Notes under the pieces: model-generated | Told to the model about the DNA's origin: nothing | The model's input: only the letters and a program-made list of their open reading frames with translations | Databases searched by the model: none | Program-made: the position numbers and the translations under genes | NCBI GenBank assembly: GCA_031551275.1 | Contig: JAVBNX010000007.1 | Coordinates: 468,887 to 532,886, forward strand | DNA length: 64,000 nt | From: JAVBMJ01 sp031551275 | Lineage (GTDB): Bacteria > Bacteroidota > Bacteroidia > Bacteroidales > Rikenellaceae | Direction of reading: 5' to 3' | Part shown: in pieces, positions 34,526 through 43,038 of the stretch | Layout of the letters: every line of letters starts with the position of its first letter | Numbering within the stretch: position 1 is the stretch's first letter

Positions 34526-35742
34526 TGAAATTCCGGGGGAGACCATACAAGCAGTCGGTATTTTTGCTGATCCTGTGCCTGGCTACGTTGTGCGGCCATG
34601 CGCAAAGCCGTGCCGACATGTACCGGGAGGATCTCCGGTATCTGGTCACGACCCTGCCCGAGAAGCATATCGACCCCTTTACGAAGATCAGCCGGAGCGA
34701 TTTTGAGAAAAAGGCGGAAGGGATCGCCTCCCGCATCGACACGTTGGGCGAGGAGACCTTTTTCAATGAGTTGATGATGCTGGTCGCCTCCGTCGGGGAC
34801 GCGCATACGATGATTGCCAATCCCGGGTTCAACACCTACCGGTTGCCCGTGCGCTTCGGAGCTTTTCAAGAGGGTATTTTCGTGACCGCGTCCGCGCTGC
34901 CCGGCTTGATGCTGGCCCGGCTGGCCGCGATCAACGGAGTGCCGGTGGAAAATGTTCTGGAGCGCATGACTGCGATTATCGCCGATGAAAACGCCTCGTA
35001 CATCAAGTTAGCGCAGTTGTATTACCTCGATAACGCGTGCCTGCTTAAAGGTCTCGGCATTGTCGAAAGCAGGATGGAGATTCCCTGTATGTTCGTTACG
35101 GCGGCGGGCGATACCGTTACAGCTATGCTGAAGCCATCTCCGGACGCGGACGTTAAAGGGGCGGAACAATATTCGGCCTTGCTGCCCTACTCGCAAAAGG
35201 GCAATTACTGGTACTGCTACGATCCGGAGCACAAGCTGCTCTATTTCAATTACCGGAAATGTGCGGAGGAGCCCGACCGCCCGTTCAAAGAGTTCAATAA
35301 GGAGTTGTTCGGGGAGGTCGCCAAAGAGAAACCGGAAAAGCTGGTCGTCGATCTGAGGTACAACGGCGGCGGGAATTCAAAGATACTGGAACCGTTTTTG
35401 AAGAGGTTGAAAAAGAGTTACCTCAATAAAGAGGGGAAACTTTACGTGTTGATCGGGATGCAGACCTTTTCGTCCGCCTTGCTCAATGCCGTCCAGTTGG
35501 AGCAGGACTTCCATACGGTGCTCGTCGGCCAGCCGACCTCGGGGAATCTCTGCCATTTCGGGGAGGTGCGTTCGTTCCTTTTGCCCAACACCGAGGCGGT
35601 GGTAAGTTACTCGACCAAGTATTTCGAGATGCGCAAAGGGTGTGAAGGACCGTTGGAACCCGACGTGAGGGTCGAATACTCGATCGAAAACCTGAAACAA
35701 GGCCGGGACGAGGCGCTTCAATACATTTATGATCTTAGATAA
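34525..35742 (+). CDS. Exported S41-family peptidase-like protein
   Basis: The 405-residue protein has a signal peptide (about 1-26, ending GHAQ). The C-terminal part is an S41-type fold: KLVVDLRYNGGGNSKILEPFLKRL, then LIGMQTFSSALLNAVQLEQDF with the probable nucleophile Ser in TFSS, and LVGQPTSGNLCHFGE. No PDZ domain is obvious. Similar proteins are common in Bacteroidetes with unknown substrates. The start overlaps the trpS stop, and the 3' end overlaps the ClC gene by 14 bp. Confidence 0.85.
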   Translation: MKFRGRPYKQSVFLLILCLATLCGHAQSRADMYREDLRYLVTTLPEKHIDPFTKISRSDFEKKAEGIASRIDTLGEETFFNELMMLVASVGDAHTMIANPGFNTYRLPVRFGAFQEGIFVTASALPGLMLARLAAINGVPVENVLERMTAIIADENASYIKLAQLYYLDNACLLKGLGIVESRMEIPCMFVTAAGDTVTAMLKPSPDADVKGAEQYSALLPYSQKGNYWYCYDPEHKLLYFNYRKCAEEPDRPFKEFNKELFGEVAKEKPEKLVVDLRYNGGGNSKILEPFLKRLKKSYLNKEGKLYVLIGMQTFSSALLNAVQLEQDFHTVLVGQPTSGNLCHFGEVRSFLLPNTEAVVSYSTKYFEMRKGCEGPLEPDVRVEYSIENLKQGRDEALQYIYDLR

Positions 35743-37501
35743 GCCATACAGGTACCTGCTGCTTTTGAGCAAGCGGATCACGGATAAGCAACTGATGCTT
35801 ATCCTGGCCGTGGTGGTCGGGCTGTTGGCGGGGATCGGGACCAGCGTGTTCGAGTGGCTGCTGTACAACATCCAGCACGCGCTGACCAGTTGGTTTCCCA
35901 AGCAGAGCGCAAGCGTGCTGTATTTGGTCTACCCCGCCATCGGGATCGTGCTGGCGTCGCTGTTCGTCAAGTACGTCGTGCGCGACAACATCTCCGAAGG
36001 GGTAACCCGGGTACTGTACGCCATGTCCAAGACCGGCTCGAGGCTCAAGCCCCACAACTGCTACTCGTCGATCATAGGCGGGGCGACCACCATCGGATTC
36101 GGCGGATCGGTCGGTCCCGAGGCCCCCATCGTGCTGACCGGCTCGGCCATCGGCTCGAACGTGGCCCGGATCATGAGGCTCAACTACCGAAACACCACCC
36201 TGATGCTGGGGTGCGGGGCGGCGGCGGCCCTGGCTGCCATCTTCAAGGCCCCGATCACGGGCGTGTTTTTCGTGCTGGAGATATTGATGATCGACATCAC
36301 CATAGGATCGATCATTCCGCTGATCATATCGGCCGTCACGGCCACCACGCTGATCTTCTTTTTGAACGGCTTCGACCCGGTAATCCGGACCAATTTCAAC
36401 GGAACCTTCCTGCTCCAAAACCTGCCGTTTTACGGCTTGTTGGGGATCGTGTGCGGTTTTCTGTCGTTCTATTTCAAGACCGTCAACCAGAGCATCGCCA
36501 ACTGGTTTTCCGGCCTGGGCAAGCAATACCGCAAATGGATCGCGGGCGGGGTGATCCTCGGGGTGCTGATCTTTATCTTCCCGCCCCTGTACGGCGAGGG
36601 CTACGAGTCGTTCATCGATTTGATGCACGGCAACACGGAGGTTTTGTTCGATAAATCGCTCTTCTATCCCTACCGGGACATCGCCTGGGTGGTAATCCTC
36701 TACCTGCTGGCCATCCTCTTTTTCAAGGTGGTGGCCATGGCGGCGACCAACGCGGCCGGAGGGGTGGGGGGGACCTTCGCGCCCTCGCTCTTCGTGGGGG
36801 CGTTCGCGGGGGCGTCGCTGGCCTATATCTGCAACCACTTCTTCGGGACGGATTTGCCGCTGGTCAACTTCACGCTGGTCGGCATGGCCGGGGTAATGGC
36901 CGGGGTCATGAACGCGCCGTTGACTTCGATCTTCCTTATCGCTGAGCTTTCAGGTGGTTACGGGCTGTTTATCCCCCTGATGCTCGTCGCCTCCACCGCC
37001 TTTGCGATCGGCTATTACTTCGATCCCCACTCGATCTACACCAAGAAGCTCTACCAGAAGGGTGAGCTGCTGACCCACAACAAGGACCGCTCGGTAATGG
37101 TCTTCCTCGACCTGAAAAAGCTGATGGAGACCGACTTCACGCCGATCTCGCTCGACCTCAAGCTGGGCGACCTGGTCAAGCTGGTCTCGACCATGCGGCG
37201 GAATATCTTCCCGGTGCTCGACAAGGACGGCATATTGCTGGGCGTGGTGCAGTTGGACGATTTGCGGGCCGATATGTTCGACCCGGCCAAGTACGACGTC
37301 CCGGTGGAGCACTACATGATCCAGCCGCCCGATGTGATCCTGCCCAATGAGCAGATAAAAAGCGTGTTGGAGAGCTTTGAGGATTCGCGGGTCTGGATGC
37401 TGCCGGTGGTGGACGCCAAACGGCGGTACCTGGGCTTTATCTCCAAGTCGCAGATACTCGCCGCTTATAGGCGGCAGTTGTTGGAGATTACCGAGGAGTA
37501 A
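35729..37501 (+). CDS. ClC-family chloride channel/transporter with CBS domains
   Basis: The 590-residue protein has a ClC core (about 20-440): GGSVGPEAPIVLTGSA, aligned with the family GREGP motif and keeping the gating Glu (Glu131), and GGTFAPSLFVGAF. At the inner proton site, where E. coli ClcA has Glu202-Glu203, it has Glu184-Ile185; absence of the proton Glu suggests channel-like or H+-uncoupled transport. Two CBS domains follow (about 465-590). Its stop abuts that of smpB. Confidence 0.93.
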   Translation: MILDKPYRYLLLLSKRITDKQLMLILAVVVGLLAGIGTSVFEWLLYNIQHALTSWFPKQSASVLYLVYPAIGIVLASLFVKYVVRDNISEGVTRVLYAMSKTGSRLKPHNCYSSIIGGATTIGFGGSVGPEAPIVLTGSAIGSNVARIMRLNYRNTTLMLGCGAAAALAAIFKAPITGVFFVLEILMIDITIGSIIPLIISAVTATTLIFFLNGFDPVIRTNFNGTFLLQNLPFYGLLGIVCGFLSFYFKTVNQSIANWFSGLGKQYRKWIAGGVILGVLIFIFPPLYGEGYESFIDLMHGNTEVLFDKSLFYPYRDIAWVVILYLLAILFFKVVAMAATNAAGGVGGTFAPSLFVGAFAGASLAYICNHFFGTDLPLVNFTLVGMAGVMAGVMNAPLTSIFLIAELSGGYGLFIPLMLVASTAFAIGYYFDPHSIYTKKLYQKGELLTHNKDRSVMVFLDLKKLMETDFTPISLDLKLGDLVKLVSTMRRNIFPVLDKDGILLGVVQLDDLRADMFDPAKYDVPVEHYMIQPPDVILPNEQIKSVLESFEDSRVWMLPVVDAKRRYLGFISKSQILAAYRRQLLEITEE

Positions 37502-37954
37502 TTACCGGATGCGCTGGGAGATCTCCCGTTTCACGTCCTTTTCCTTGATGTACTGGCGTTTGTCCCAGGTTTTGCGGCCGCGCGCCAGGCCGATCAACGC
37601 TTTGGCCAGGCCACGCTCGTTGATGAAGATTCTTAGGCCCACTATGGTCAGTCCCACGTCCTGCAAGGCGCGTTCCAGTTTGTGGAGTTCGCGCTTTTCC
37701 AGCAGCAGTTTGCGGTCGCGCTTGGGCTGGTGGTTGTTGTAGGTGCCCCACTCGTACTGCGAAATGTTCAGGTTGCGGATCCACAGCTCGCCCTTTTGGA
37801 AGTAGCAGTAGCAGTCGTTCATCGACGCCTTGCCCAGCCTGAGCGACTTGATCTCGGTGCCGTACAATACGATCCCCGCCGTATAACTCTCGATGATCTC
37901 GTAGTCGTACGACGCGCGTTTGTTCTTGATCGTTATGTTGCGCATATCGCCCAT
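37502..37954 (-). CDS. smpB: SsrA-binding protein SmpB
   Basis: SmpB binds tmRNA for rescue of stalled ribosomes. From the ATG at 37954 (MGDMRNITIKNKRASYDYEI) it has 150 residues; the ATG at 37945 (MRNI) is an equally possible start. Conserved stretches include AGIVLYGTEIKSLRLGKASMNDCYC, LLLEKRELHKL and the C-terminal GLARGRKTWDKRQYIKEKD. No ssrA gene was found next to it. It ends back-to-back with the ClC gene with no spacer. Confidence 0.95.
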   Translation of the reverse strand: MGDMRNITIKNKRASYDYEIIESYTAGIVLYGTEIKSLRLGKASMNDCYCYFQKGELWIRNLNISQYEWGTYNNHQPKRDRKLLLEKRELHKLERALQDVGLTIVGLRIFINERGLAKALIGLARGRKTWDKRQYIKEKDVKREISQRIR

Positions 37955-37963
37955 AGGTGGCTG

Positions 37964-37971
37964 CAAATATA
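37964..37971 (-). promoter_or_regulatory. -7 element of smpB
   Basis: The minus strand reads TATATTTG, ending 9 nt before the ATG at 37954. The ATG choice and the short leader depend on each other. Confidence 0.6.
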
Positions 37972-38079
37972 GTGATTATTTTTTTCGTAATCCGATCATT
38001 TGTGGTACGGACTTTGCCGTAGATAGGGCAGGAAGGGTGGAAGCGAGGAGATTTAAGATAACTAATTCTTTTATCTTGG

Positions 38080-38226
38080 CACTCCACGCAGTGCACATAT
38101 CAGGTTGATTTTTCGATTTCGATGCTTGCAACCACGCCGCAATGGTTGCGCGCCCCTCGCCGAAACCCTTCCTATTTTTGATGATCGGGTTTTTACCGCA
38201 TAATCCGCCTATCCGGCGGTTTTTTT
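38080..38226 (+). ncRNA. Candidate small RNA upstream of the CHAT-like lipoprotein gene
   Basis: The 330-bp gap between smpB and the lipoprotein gene has no plus-strand ORF, yet it ends in a good intrinsic terminator (38205-38226). Before it are two more stems: GCAACCA/TGGTTGC (38128-38134 with 38143-38149) and AAACCC/GGGTTT (38163-38168 with 38187-38192). A near-consensus -7 TATCTTGG (38072-38079) could start it. The 5' end is a guess. I do not recognise the RNA; it lacks tmRNA features. Confidence 0.45.
38205..38226 (+). terminator. Orphan intrinsic terminator
   Basis: CCGCC (38205-38209) and GGCGG (38215-38219) pair around a 5-nt loop, followed by seven T (38220-38226). No plus-strand protein gene precedes it for 700 bp; the ClC gene ends at 37501, with smpB on the opposite strand between. 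Confidence 0.8.
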
Positions 38227-38242
38227 GTGCCGCCCTCTCTAT

Positions 38243-38275
38243 TTTGTAATAGTTTCATCAAAATCCATATATTTG
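38243..38275 (+). promoter_or_regulatory. Promoter of the CHAT-like lipoprotein gene
   Basis: A -33 TTTG (38243-38246) and a -7 TATATTTG (38268-38275) are 21 bp apart, 26 bp before the ATG at 38302. The acquired-looking gene therefore uses a standard Bacteroidetes promoter. Confidence 0.8.
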
Positions 38276-38301
38276 CACACATCATCCAAACACTTCTTCC
38301 C

Positions 38302-40215
38302 ATGAAGACGTTCTGCAAACTACTACTCGCCTTCCTTGTTTTGTCAGCCCTATGGCTTTCCGGATGTGAAAAGACCCCAGAGAGTGCGCCTGAGATCGTT
38401 ACGGATGCATATGACGATTATCTGAAAGTGAAGAATTTGGCGGATAGCGCCGCATTGGTCCACGAAAATATTGGCGAAGAAGAAAGAGCGGCAATCATTC
38501 TTCGGATTAGTCAGTATAAGAGTATAAAAGAGGCATACTTTACGGACAGCAGTCTGGTCTTGGACTTTAACAACTGGTGTACAATCGTTTGGCCATTTTA
38601 CTTTAGTGATCCTTCAATAGATATTTCGTTGCCCGAAGATGAAGACTTGGATCAGGATACTGAACTCTGGGAGGAAACGATCAAAGATTTATCTGAGGAT
38701 GAAATGGCTGCGTTGAGTAGCAGTGCTTTAAAAAGGTCCGTTCCCGTGCCGACAACTCGCGTTTTTGAAACGACGGATGATCCGAATATTCCTTGGAAGA
38801 AACCGGTGTTGTTTGCCAGAATAGCATATTATTATCCTTTTATCTCACATCAAAATAGATTGCAATCCCAGTTTGAGAATTCAGGGTATTATACTGCTCA
38901 AGTATCTGAATCTTATGATGAGAATGAAGAGGACACCCCTTCGGCTGTTGTTAAACCTAATTTTGACTTTTTTAGAACGTGTTTTAAAAATTATGGTGTG
39001 GCTTTTATAGCTGCGCATGGCGGTATGTTATTCGGAGAATTTGGTATGCAAACAGGAGAGAGGGTAGGCACCCTGCATTTCGGGTCAGGAGTGGTTGCCA
39101 GGGATCATGGTATATTATTCAAAACGATAGATGCCGATTTTATAAATAGACATTACAGAGTAAAGGATATCCCTAATAGCATTATATATTTATCAGTATG
39201 TCATGGAAGCGCATTTGCACAGCCCCTCATCGATAAAGGGGCGGGAGTGGTTATTAGTTGGAGTAATACTGTTTCAGCGGAATTGTGCGATGGTGTCGGG
39301 GCGAAACTGTATGAGCATTTACTCAAAGGGAAAACTGTAAAGGAAGCTATCGCAGCTGTGCCAATTTGGGATAGATATACAATAAGGAATCCTGGGTGTT
39401 TGGTTGTGACGGGTAATGAAAATATGCGACTTTTCAGAAATCCGTCTATTATGACAGGCACCGCGACCAATATTACCTATGGTTCAACCGATATATCATG
39501 CACGGTGCTTGACAGGGGTTTCCCCGATGATTATTATGCCGGAGTGCAAATCAGCAGATCGGAAGATTTCACTGGGGATAGAAAAATATACTTGAATTTT
39601 AAAGGCATTTATGGTAATGGGGAGTTTACAAAAAACATCACAGGACTGGAGGGCAAAACCAAATATTTTGCTCGTGCGGTTATTTTCGACTCCCGGAAGA
39701 GGCCACACTTTGGCAGCATTATAAATTTTACCACAGACGAAGAAACCAAGATATCCTGTAGTGTGTCGCTGATTTCGAATTCGACAGTTTTTGCACCTGC
39801 TTATCAGGACCCACCGCCTTTTTGCCTGGCGTTTGCAAACAGCAGGACGGATTGTTCTTTTACGCTTTATAATCGCGGCTATGAAGGTAGCCGTGGGTCC
39901 AATCGTTTCGGAGTAAGTACCCAAGACGGGAGGATCGTTTTTATGGTTGAGGTGGTCCGTCAGGATGGCGGTTTAGCCGGGGAGGGTCTTTCCTACAGCG
40001 TGGTCGAGAATGAAAGGGCCTATATTTACACCTGGGAGAGGGAATACATAAATGAGCAGCCTCCCGGCATTCGCGCAGGAACATTTTGGTACTTGGATGC
40101 TGAATACAAGATCAATGTATGGTATCACACCCATCCTTATGCCCCATGGGTGGGTGAGAATGTAAGCGGCTCTCCTATATCGGTGTATGTGATAAATCAA
40201 GTTCCGGTAATTTAA
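38302..40215 (+). CDS. Large lipoprotein with a CHAT/caspase-like cysteine protease domain
   Basis: The start is the ATG at 38302, giving 637 residues with lipobox LSGC (Cys22). Residues about 165-350 look like a clan CD peptidase: VAFIAAHGG (His239), then SIIYLSVCHGSAF (Cys300), then AGVVISW and LYEHLLKGKTVKEAI, the order of a CHAT domain. A region at about 395-480 resembles a fibronectin-III-like sandwich (ITGLEGKTKYFARAVI), and the last 150 residues are unassigned. Base composition is much lower in G+C than the neighbours (24/60 at 39181-39240 against 35/60 at 41401-41460), suggesting transfer. Confidence 0.75.
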   Translation: MKTFCKLLLAFLVLSALWLSGCEKTPESAPEIVTDAYDDYLKVKNLADSAALVHENIGEEERAAIILRISQYKSIKEAYFTDSSLVLDFNNWCTIVWPFYFSDPSIDISLPEDEDLDQDTELWEETIKDLSEDEMAALSSSALKRSVPVPTTRVFETTDDPNIPWKKPVLFARIAYYYPFISHQNRLQSQFENSGYYTAQVSESYDENEEDTPSAVVKPNFDFFRTCFKNYGVAFIAAHGGMLFGEFGMQTGERVGTLHFGSGVVARDHGILFKTIDADFINRHYRVKDIPNSIIYLSVCHGSAFAQPLIDKGAGVVISWSNTVSAELCDGVGAKLYEHLLKGKTVKEAIAAVPIWDRYTIRNPGCLVVTGNENMRLFRNPSIMTGTATNITYGSTDISCTVLDRGFPDDYYAGVQISRSEDFTGDRKIYLNFKGIYGNGEFTKNITGLEGKTKYFARAVIFDSRKRPHFGSIINFTTDEETKISCSVSLISNSTVFAPAYQDPPPFCLAFANSRTDCSFTLYNRGYEGSRGSNRFGVSTQDGRIVFMVEVVRQDGGLAGEGLSYSVVENERAYIYTWEREYINEQPPGIRAGTFWYLDAEYKINVWYHTHPYAPWVGENVSGSPISVYVINQVPVI

Positions 40216-40231
40216 CGGCGGAGATCGGAAT

Positions 40232-40273
40232 AAAAAACGGGTTGCGATTTTGATTCGCAACCCGTTTCGTTTT
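40232..40273. terminator. Bidirectional intrinsic terminator
   Basis: AAACGGGTTGCG (40235-40246) and CGCAACCCGTTT (40256-40267) form a 12-bp stem with a 9-nt loop, with A-rich and T-rich flanks. It separates the convergent lipoprotein gene and acyl-CoA dehydrogenase gene. Confidence 0.85.
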
Positions 40274-40285
40274 GAACATACAATT

Positions 40286-42004
40286 CTAATGCTCCTCCAA
40301 AACCGTGCGGAACAGATCGAGGTCCGCGGGGGTGGAGTTGGCGATATACTCGGCGGCCTGGGCCACGGCGGCTTCTCCCAGCTTGGAGTAGACTTCGGCG
40401 GAGATCTTGTAGTCGTCCACCTCGCTGGCCTGGCGCAGCAGGATGTGCGAGATGCAGATGTGGCCGGCCATCTCGACCATGCGGCGGGCGTGGAAGTCGA
40501 TCACTTCGTTGTCGGCGCTCGATACCACCTTCTCGACGGCTTTCTCGTAGGTCTCGCGCATGGCGACCAGGCGCTTGTGGATGCTCTCCAGATCGCGGCT
40601 GTAATCCTGGGCCTCGTACTCGACCATCTTGGCCAGGTAGGTGCCCGTGGTCACGTGGCGGATCGCCGCTACCACCTGCAACTGCGAGGTGCCCTCGTAG
40701 ATGTTGGTGATGCGCGCGTCGCGGTAGATGCGCTGGATGGGGTAGTCCTTCATGTAACCCGAGCCGCCGTGGATCTGCAATGAATCGTAGGCGAGCTGGT
40801 TGCAATATTCGCTGGTCATCAGCTTCAAAAGCGGGGTAAAGGCGTCGGCCAGCTTGGCGTAGGCTTTCATCTCGGCACGCTCCTCGGGTTCGAGTTTGCG
40901 CTCCTTGGCGATGGCTTCCCAGAGTTTGTAGACCTCCACCATGCGGGTGGTCTCGTACAGCATGGCCCTCGAACCGTGGAGCTTGGCCTTCATGTTGGTC
41001 AGCATCTCGTAGACGGCGGGGAACTGGATGATCGGCTTGCCGAACTGCTCCCGCTCGTGGGCGTACTTGAGCGCTTCGCGGTAGGCGGCCTCTGAAAGGC
41101 CGGTCGATTGCGCGCCGATGCCCAAACGGGCGGCGTTCATCAGCGCCATCACGTACTTGATAAGGCCCATTTTGCGATCGCCGACCAGTTGCGCGGGAGC
41201 GTTGGTAAAGACCAGTTCGCAAGTCGGCGAACCCTTGATACCCAGCTTGTTCTCGATGCGGCGGACCTTGGTGGCGTTGTCGTTCTTGTCGTAGACGAAC
41301 ATCGACAGACCGCGCGCGTCGGAGGTGCCCTCCTCGGAGCGGGCCAGCACGAGGGAGATCTCCCCGTCGCCGTTGGTAATAAAGCGTTTCACGCCGTTCA
41401 GCAGCCAGGTCTGTTTCTTCTCGTCCCAGGTGGCTTTGAGCATGACGGCCTGCAAATCGGAACCGGCGTCGGGCTCGGTAAGGTCCATCGCACAGGTCTC
41501 GCCGGCCGATACGCGGGGCAGGTATTGGGCCTTGATCTCGTCCGAGGCGAACTCGTTGAGGGTCTCGGCGCAGTCCTGCAGGCCCCAGATGTTCTCGAAG
41601 CCGGCGTCGGCACGGGCGACCATCTCGTTGGTGGCCACAAAGCAGGTCAGCGGGAAGTTCAGCCCGTTGTATTTGTAGGGGAGGGTAATGCCCATCAGGC
41701 CCGCCTTGTTGATCGCCTCGAGGTTCTTGGCGGTACCCTCGGCGTAGACCACGCGGTCGTTGACCACTTTGGGGCCGTTGGTGTCCACGTCGTCGGCGTT
41801 GAGGTCGATCACGTCGCCGCAGATTTCGCCCGCGATGGAGAGGATCCGGCGGTAGTTGTCCATCGCGTCCTCGAAGTCGGCGGGCGCGTAGTCGCACTCG
41901 GAGGCGAACTTGTAGCCGCGCTCTTTCATCTCCACCAACTTGCGCATCATGGGATGCTCGAGGTGGTACATGAGGTCTTTGTTATCTAAAAAGAAGTTTG
42001 CCAT
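40286..42004 (-). CDS. Acyl-CoA dehydrogenase family protein
   Basis: This is a 572-residue FAD enzyme. The N-terminal and middle domains hold TCFVATNEMVARADAGFEN and MDLTEPDAGSDLQAV; the C-terminal helical domain has LQIHGGSGYMKDYPIQRIYRDARITNIYEGTSQLQ. A C-terminal extension of about 120 residues follows, as in the Bacteroidetes acyl-CoA dehydrogenases paired with EtfAB. It is the last gene of etfB-etfA-acd and should pass electrons to the flavoprotein. The acyl chain preference is unknown. Confidence 0.94.
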   Translation of the reverse strand: MANFFLDNKDLMYHLEHPMMRKLVEMKERGYKFASECDYAPADFEDAMDNYRRILSIAGEICGDVIDLNADDVDTNGPKVVNDRVVYAEGTAKNLEAINKAGLMGITLPYKYNGLNFPLTCFVATNEMVARADAGFENIWGLQDCAETLNEFASDEIKAQYLPRVSAGETCAMDLTEPDAGSDLQAVMLKATWDEKKQTWLLNGVKRFITNGDGEISLVLARSEEGTSDARGLSMFVYDKNDNATKVRRIENKLGIKGSPTCELVFTNAPAQLVGDRKMGLIKYVMALMNAARLGIGAQSTGLSEAAYREALKYAHEREQFGKPIIQFPAVYEMLTNMKAKLHGSRAMLYETTRMVEVYKLWEAIAKERKLEPEERAEMKAYAKLADAFTPLLKLMTSEYCNQLAYDSLQIHGGSGYMKDYPIQRIYRDARITNIYEGTSQLQVVAAIRHVTTGTYLAKMVEYEAQDYSRDLESIHKRLVAMRETYEKAVEKVVSSADNEVIDFHARRMVEMAGHICISHILLRQASEVDDYKISAEVYSKLGEAAVAQAAEYIANSTPADLDLFRTVLEEH

Positions 42005-42010
42005 GGCGCG

Positions 42011-43030
42011 CTATTTTGAGTTCTGTTTGTAGAATTTAATCATTTTGGGGATCACTTCGTTCAGGTCGCCCGTGATGGCGAAGTCGGCGATCTTGTTGAT
42101 CGGGGCTTCGGGGTCGGTGTTGATCGAGATGATCATCGAGGATTGGTCCATACCGGCGGTGTGCTGGATCTGGCCCGAGATGCCGCAGGCGATGTAGAGC
42201 TTGGGACGGACCGTGACGCCCGTCTGGCCCACCTGGCGGCCGTGCTCGGCGAAGCCCGCGTCGACCGCGGCACGCGAGGCGCCCACCTCGGCGCCCAGGA
42301 CGGCGGCCAGTTCGTACAGCAAGGCGAAATTCTCCTTCGAGCCCACGCCGTAGCCGCCCGAGACGATGACCGGCGCGCCCTTGATGTTGATCTTGCGCTC
42401 CTGGATCTGGCGGTCGAGGATCTTGACCACCAGGTCGGTGTCCTTGACGTATTTTTTGATATCCACCTTGATCACTTCGCCCTTGGCGGGGGTTTTGGCC
42501 TCCTCCTTCTTCATCACGCCCTCGCGGACCGTGGCCATCTGGGGCCTGTGGTCGGGATTGATGATCGTGGCGATGATGTTGCCGCCGAAGGCGGGGCGGA
42601 TCTGGTACAAAAGGTCCTTGTACTCCTTGCCGGTGCGGGTCTCGGTGTGGTCGCCGATCACCAGGCTGGTGCAGTCGGCGGTAAGGCCGCTGTGCAAAGC
42701 CGAGGATACCCTCGGGGCGAGGTCGCGGCCCAGGGTCGTAGCCCCGAACAGGGCGATCTGGGGTTGCTGCTCCTCGAAGATGCCGCAGACGACCGCCGTG
42801 TGGGGCAGGGTGCGGTAGGGGGCCATCTCCTTGTCGTCGGCGACCCATACGGTGTCGGCGCCGAAGGCGGCCAGTTGTTTTTCGATGCCTTCCAGCTTGT
42901 GGCCGAAAGCCAGGGCTTCCAGCTTGCAGCCCAAAGTGGCGGCCAGTTCGCGGCCCTTGGTCAACAGTTCGAGGCTGACGTCGGCCACTTTGCCGTTCTC
43001 TATTTCGCAGTAAACGAATATATTGTTCAT
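42011..43030 (-). CDS. etfA: Electron transfer flavoprotein alpha subunit
   Basis: The 339-residue FAD-binding subunit has the C-terminal ETF signature: VIVSGGYGVGSKENFALLYELA, GASRAAVDAGFAEHGRQVGQTG and YIACGISGQIQHTAGM. It lies 8 bp after etfB and 6 bp before the acyl-CoA dehydrogenase. Whether this Etf pair is bifurcating cannot be decided without structure-based alignment of the second flavin site. Confidence 0.96.
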   Translation of the reverse strand: MNNIFVYCEIENGKVADVSLELLTKGRELAATLGCKLEALAFGHKLEGIEKQLAAFGADTVWVADDKEMAPYRTLPHTAVVCGIFEEQQPQIALFGATTLGRDLAPRVSSALHSGLTADCTSLVIGDHTETRTGKEYKDLLYQIRPAFGGNIIATIINPDHRPQMATVREGVMKKEEAKTPAKGEVIKVDIKKYVKDTDLVVKILDRQIQERKINIKGAPVIVSGGYGVGSKENFALLYELAAVLGAEVGASRAAVDAGFAEHGRQVGQTGVTVRPKLYIACGISGQIQHTAGMDQSSMIISINTDPEAPINKIADFAITGDLNEVIPKMIKFYKQNSK

Positions 43031-43038
43031 ACGCTTCT

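Noticed and set aside
36090..36150. Loss of the ClC gating glutamate (reading the motif as GSVGP)
   Set aside because: Aligning GGSVGPEAP with GGSVGREGP puts Glu131 at the gating position, so the residue is present.
37972..38226. tmRNA (ssrA) next to smpB
   Set aside because: No tRNA-Ala-like acceptor domain, no T-loop near a CCA end and no tag-peptide frame ending in ALAA were found, so only a generic small-RNA candidate is reported.
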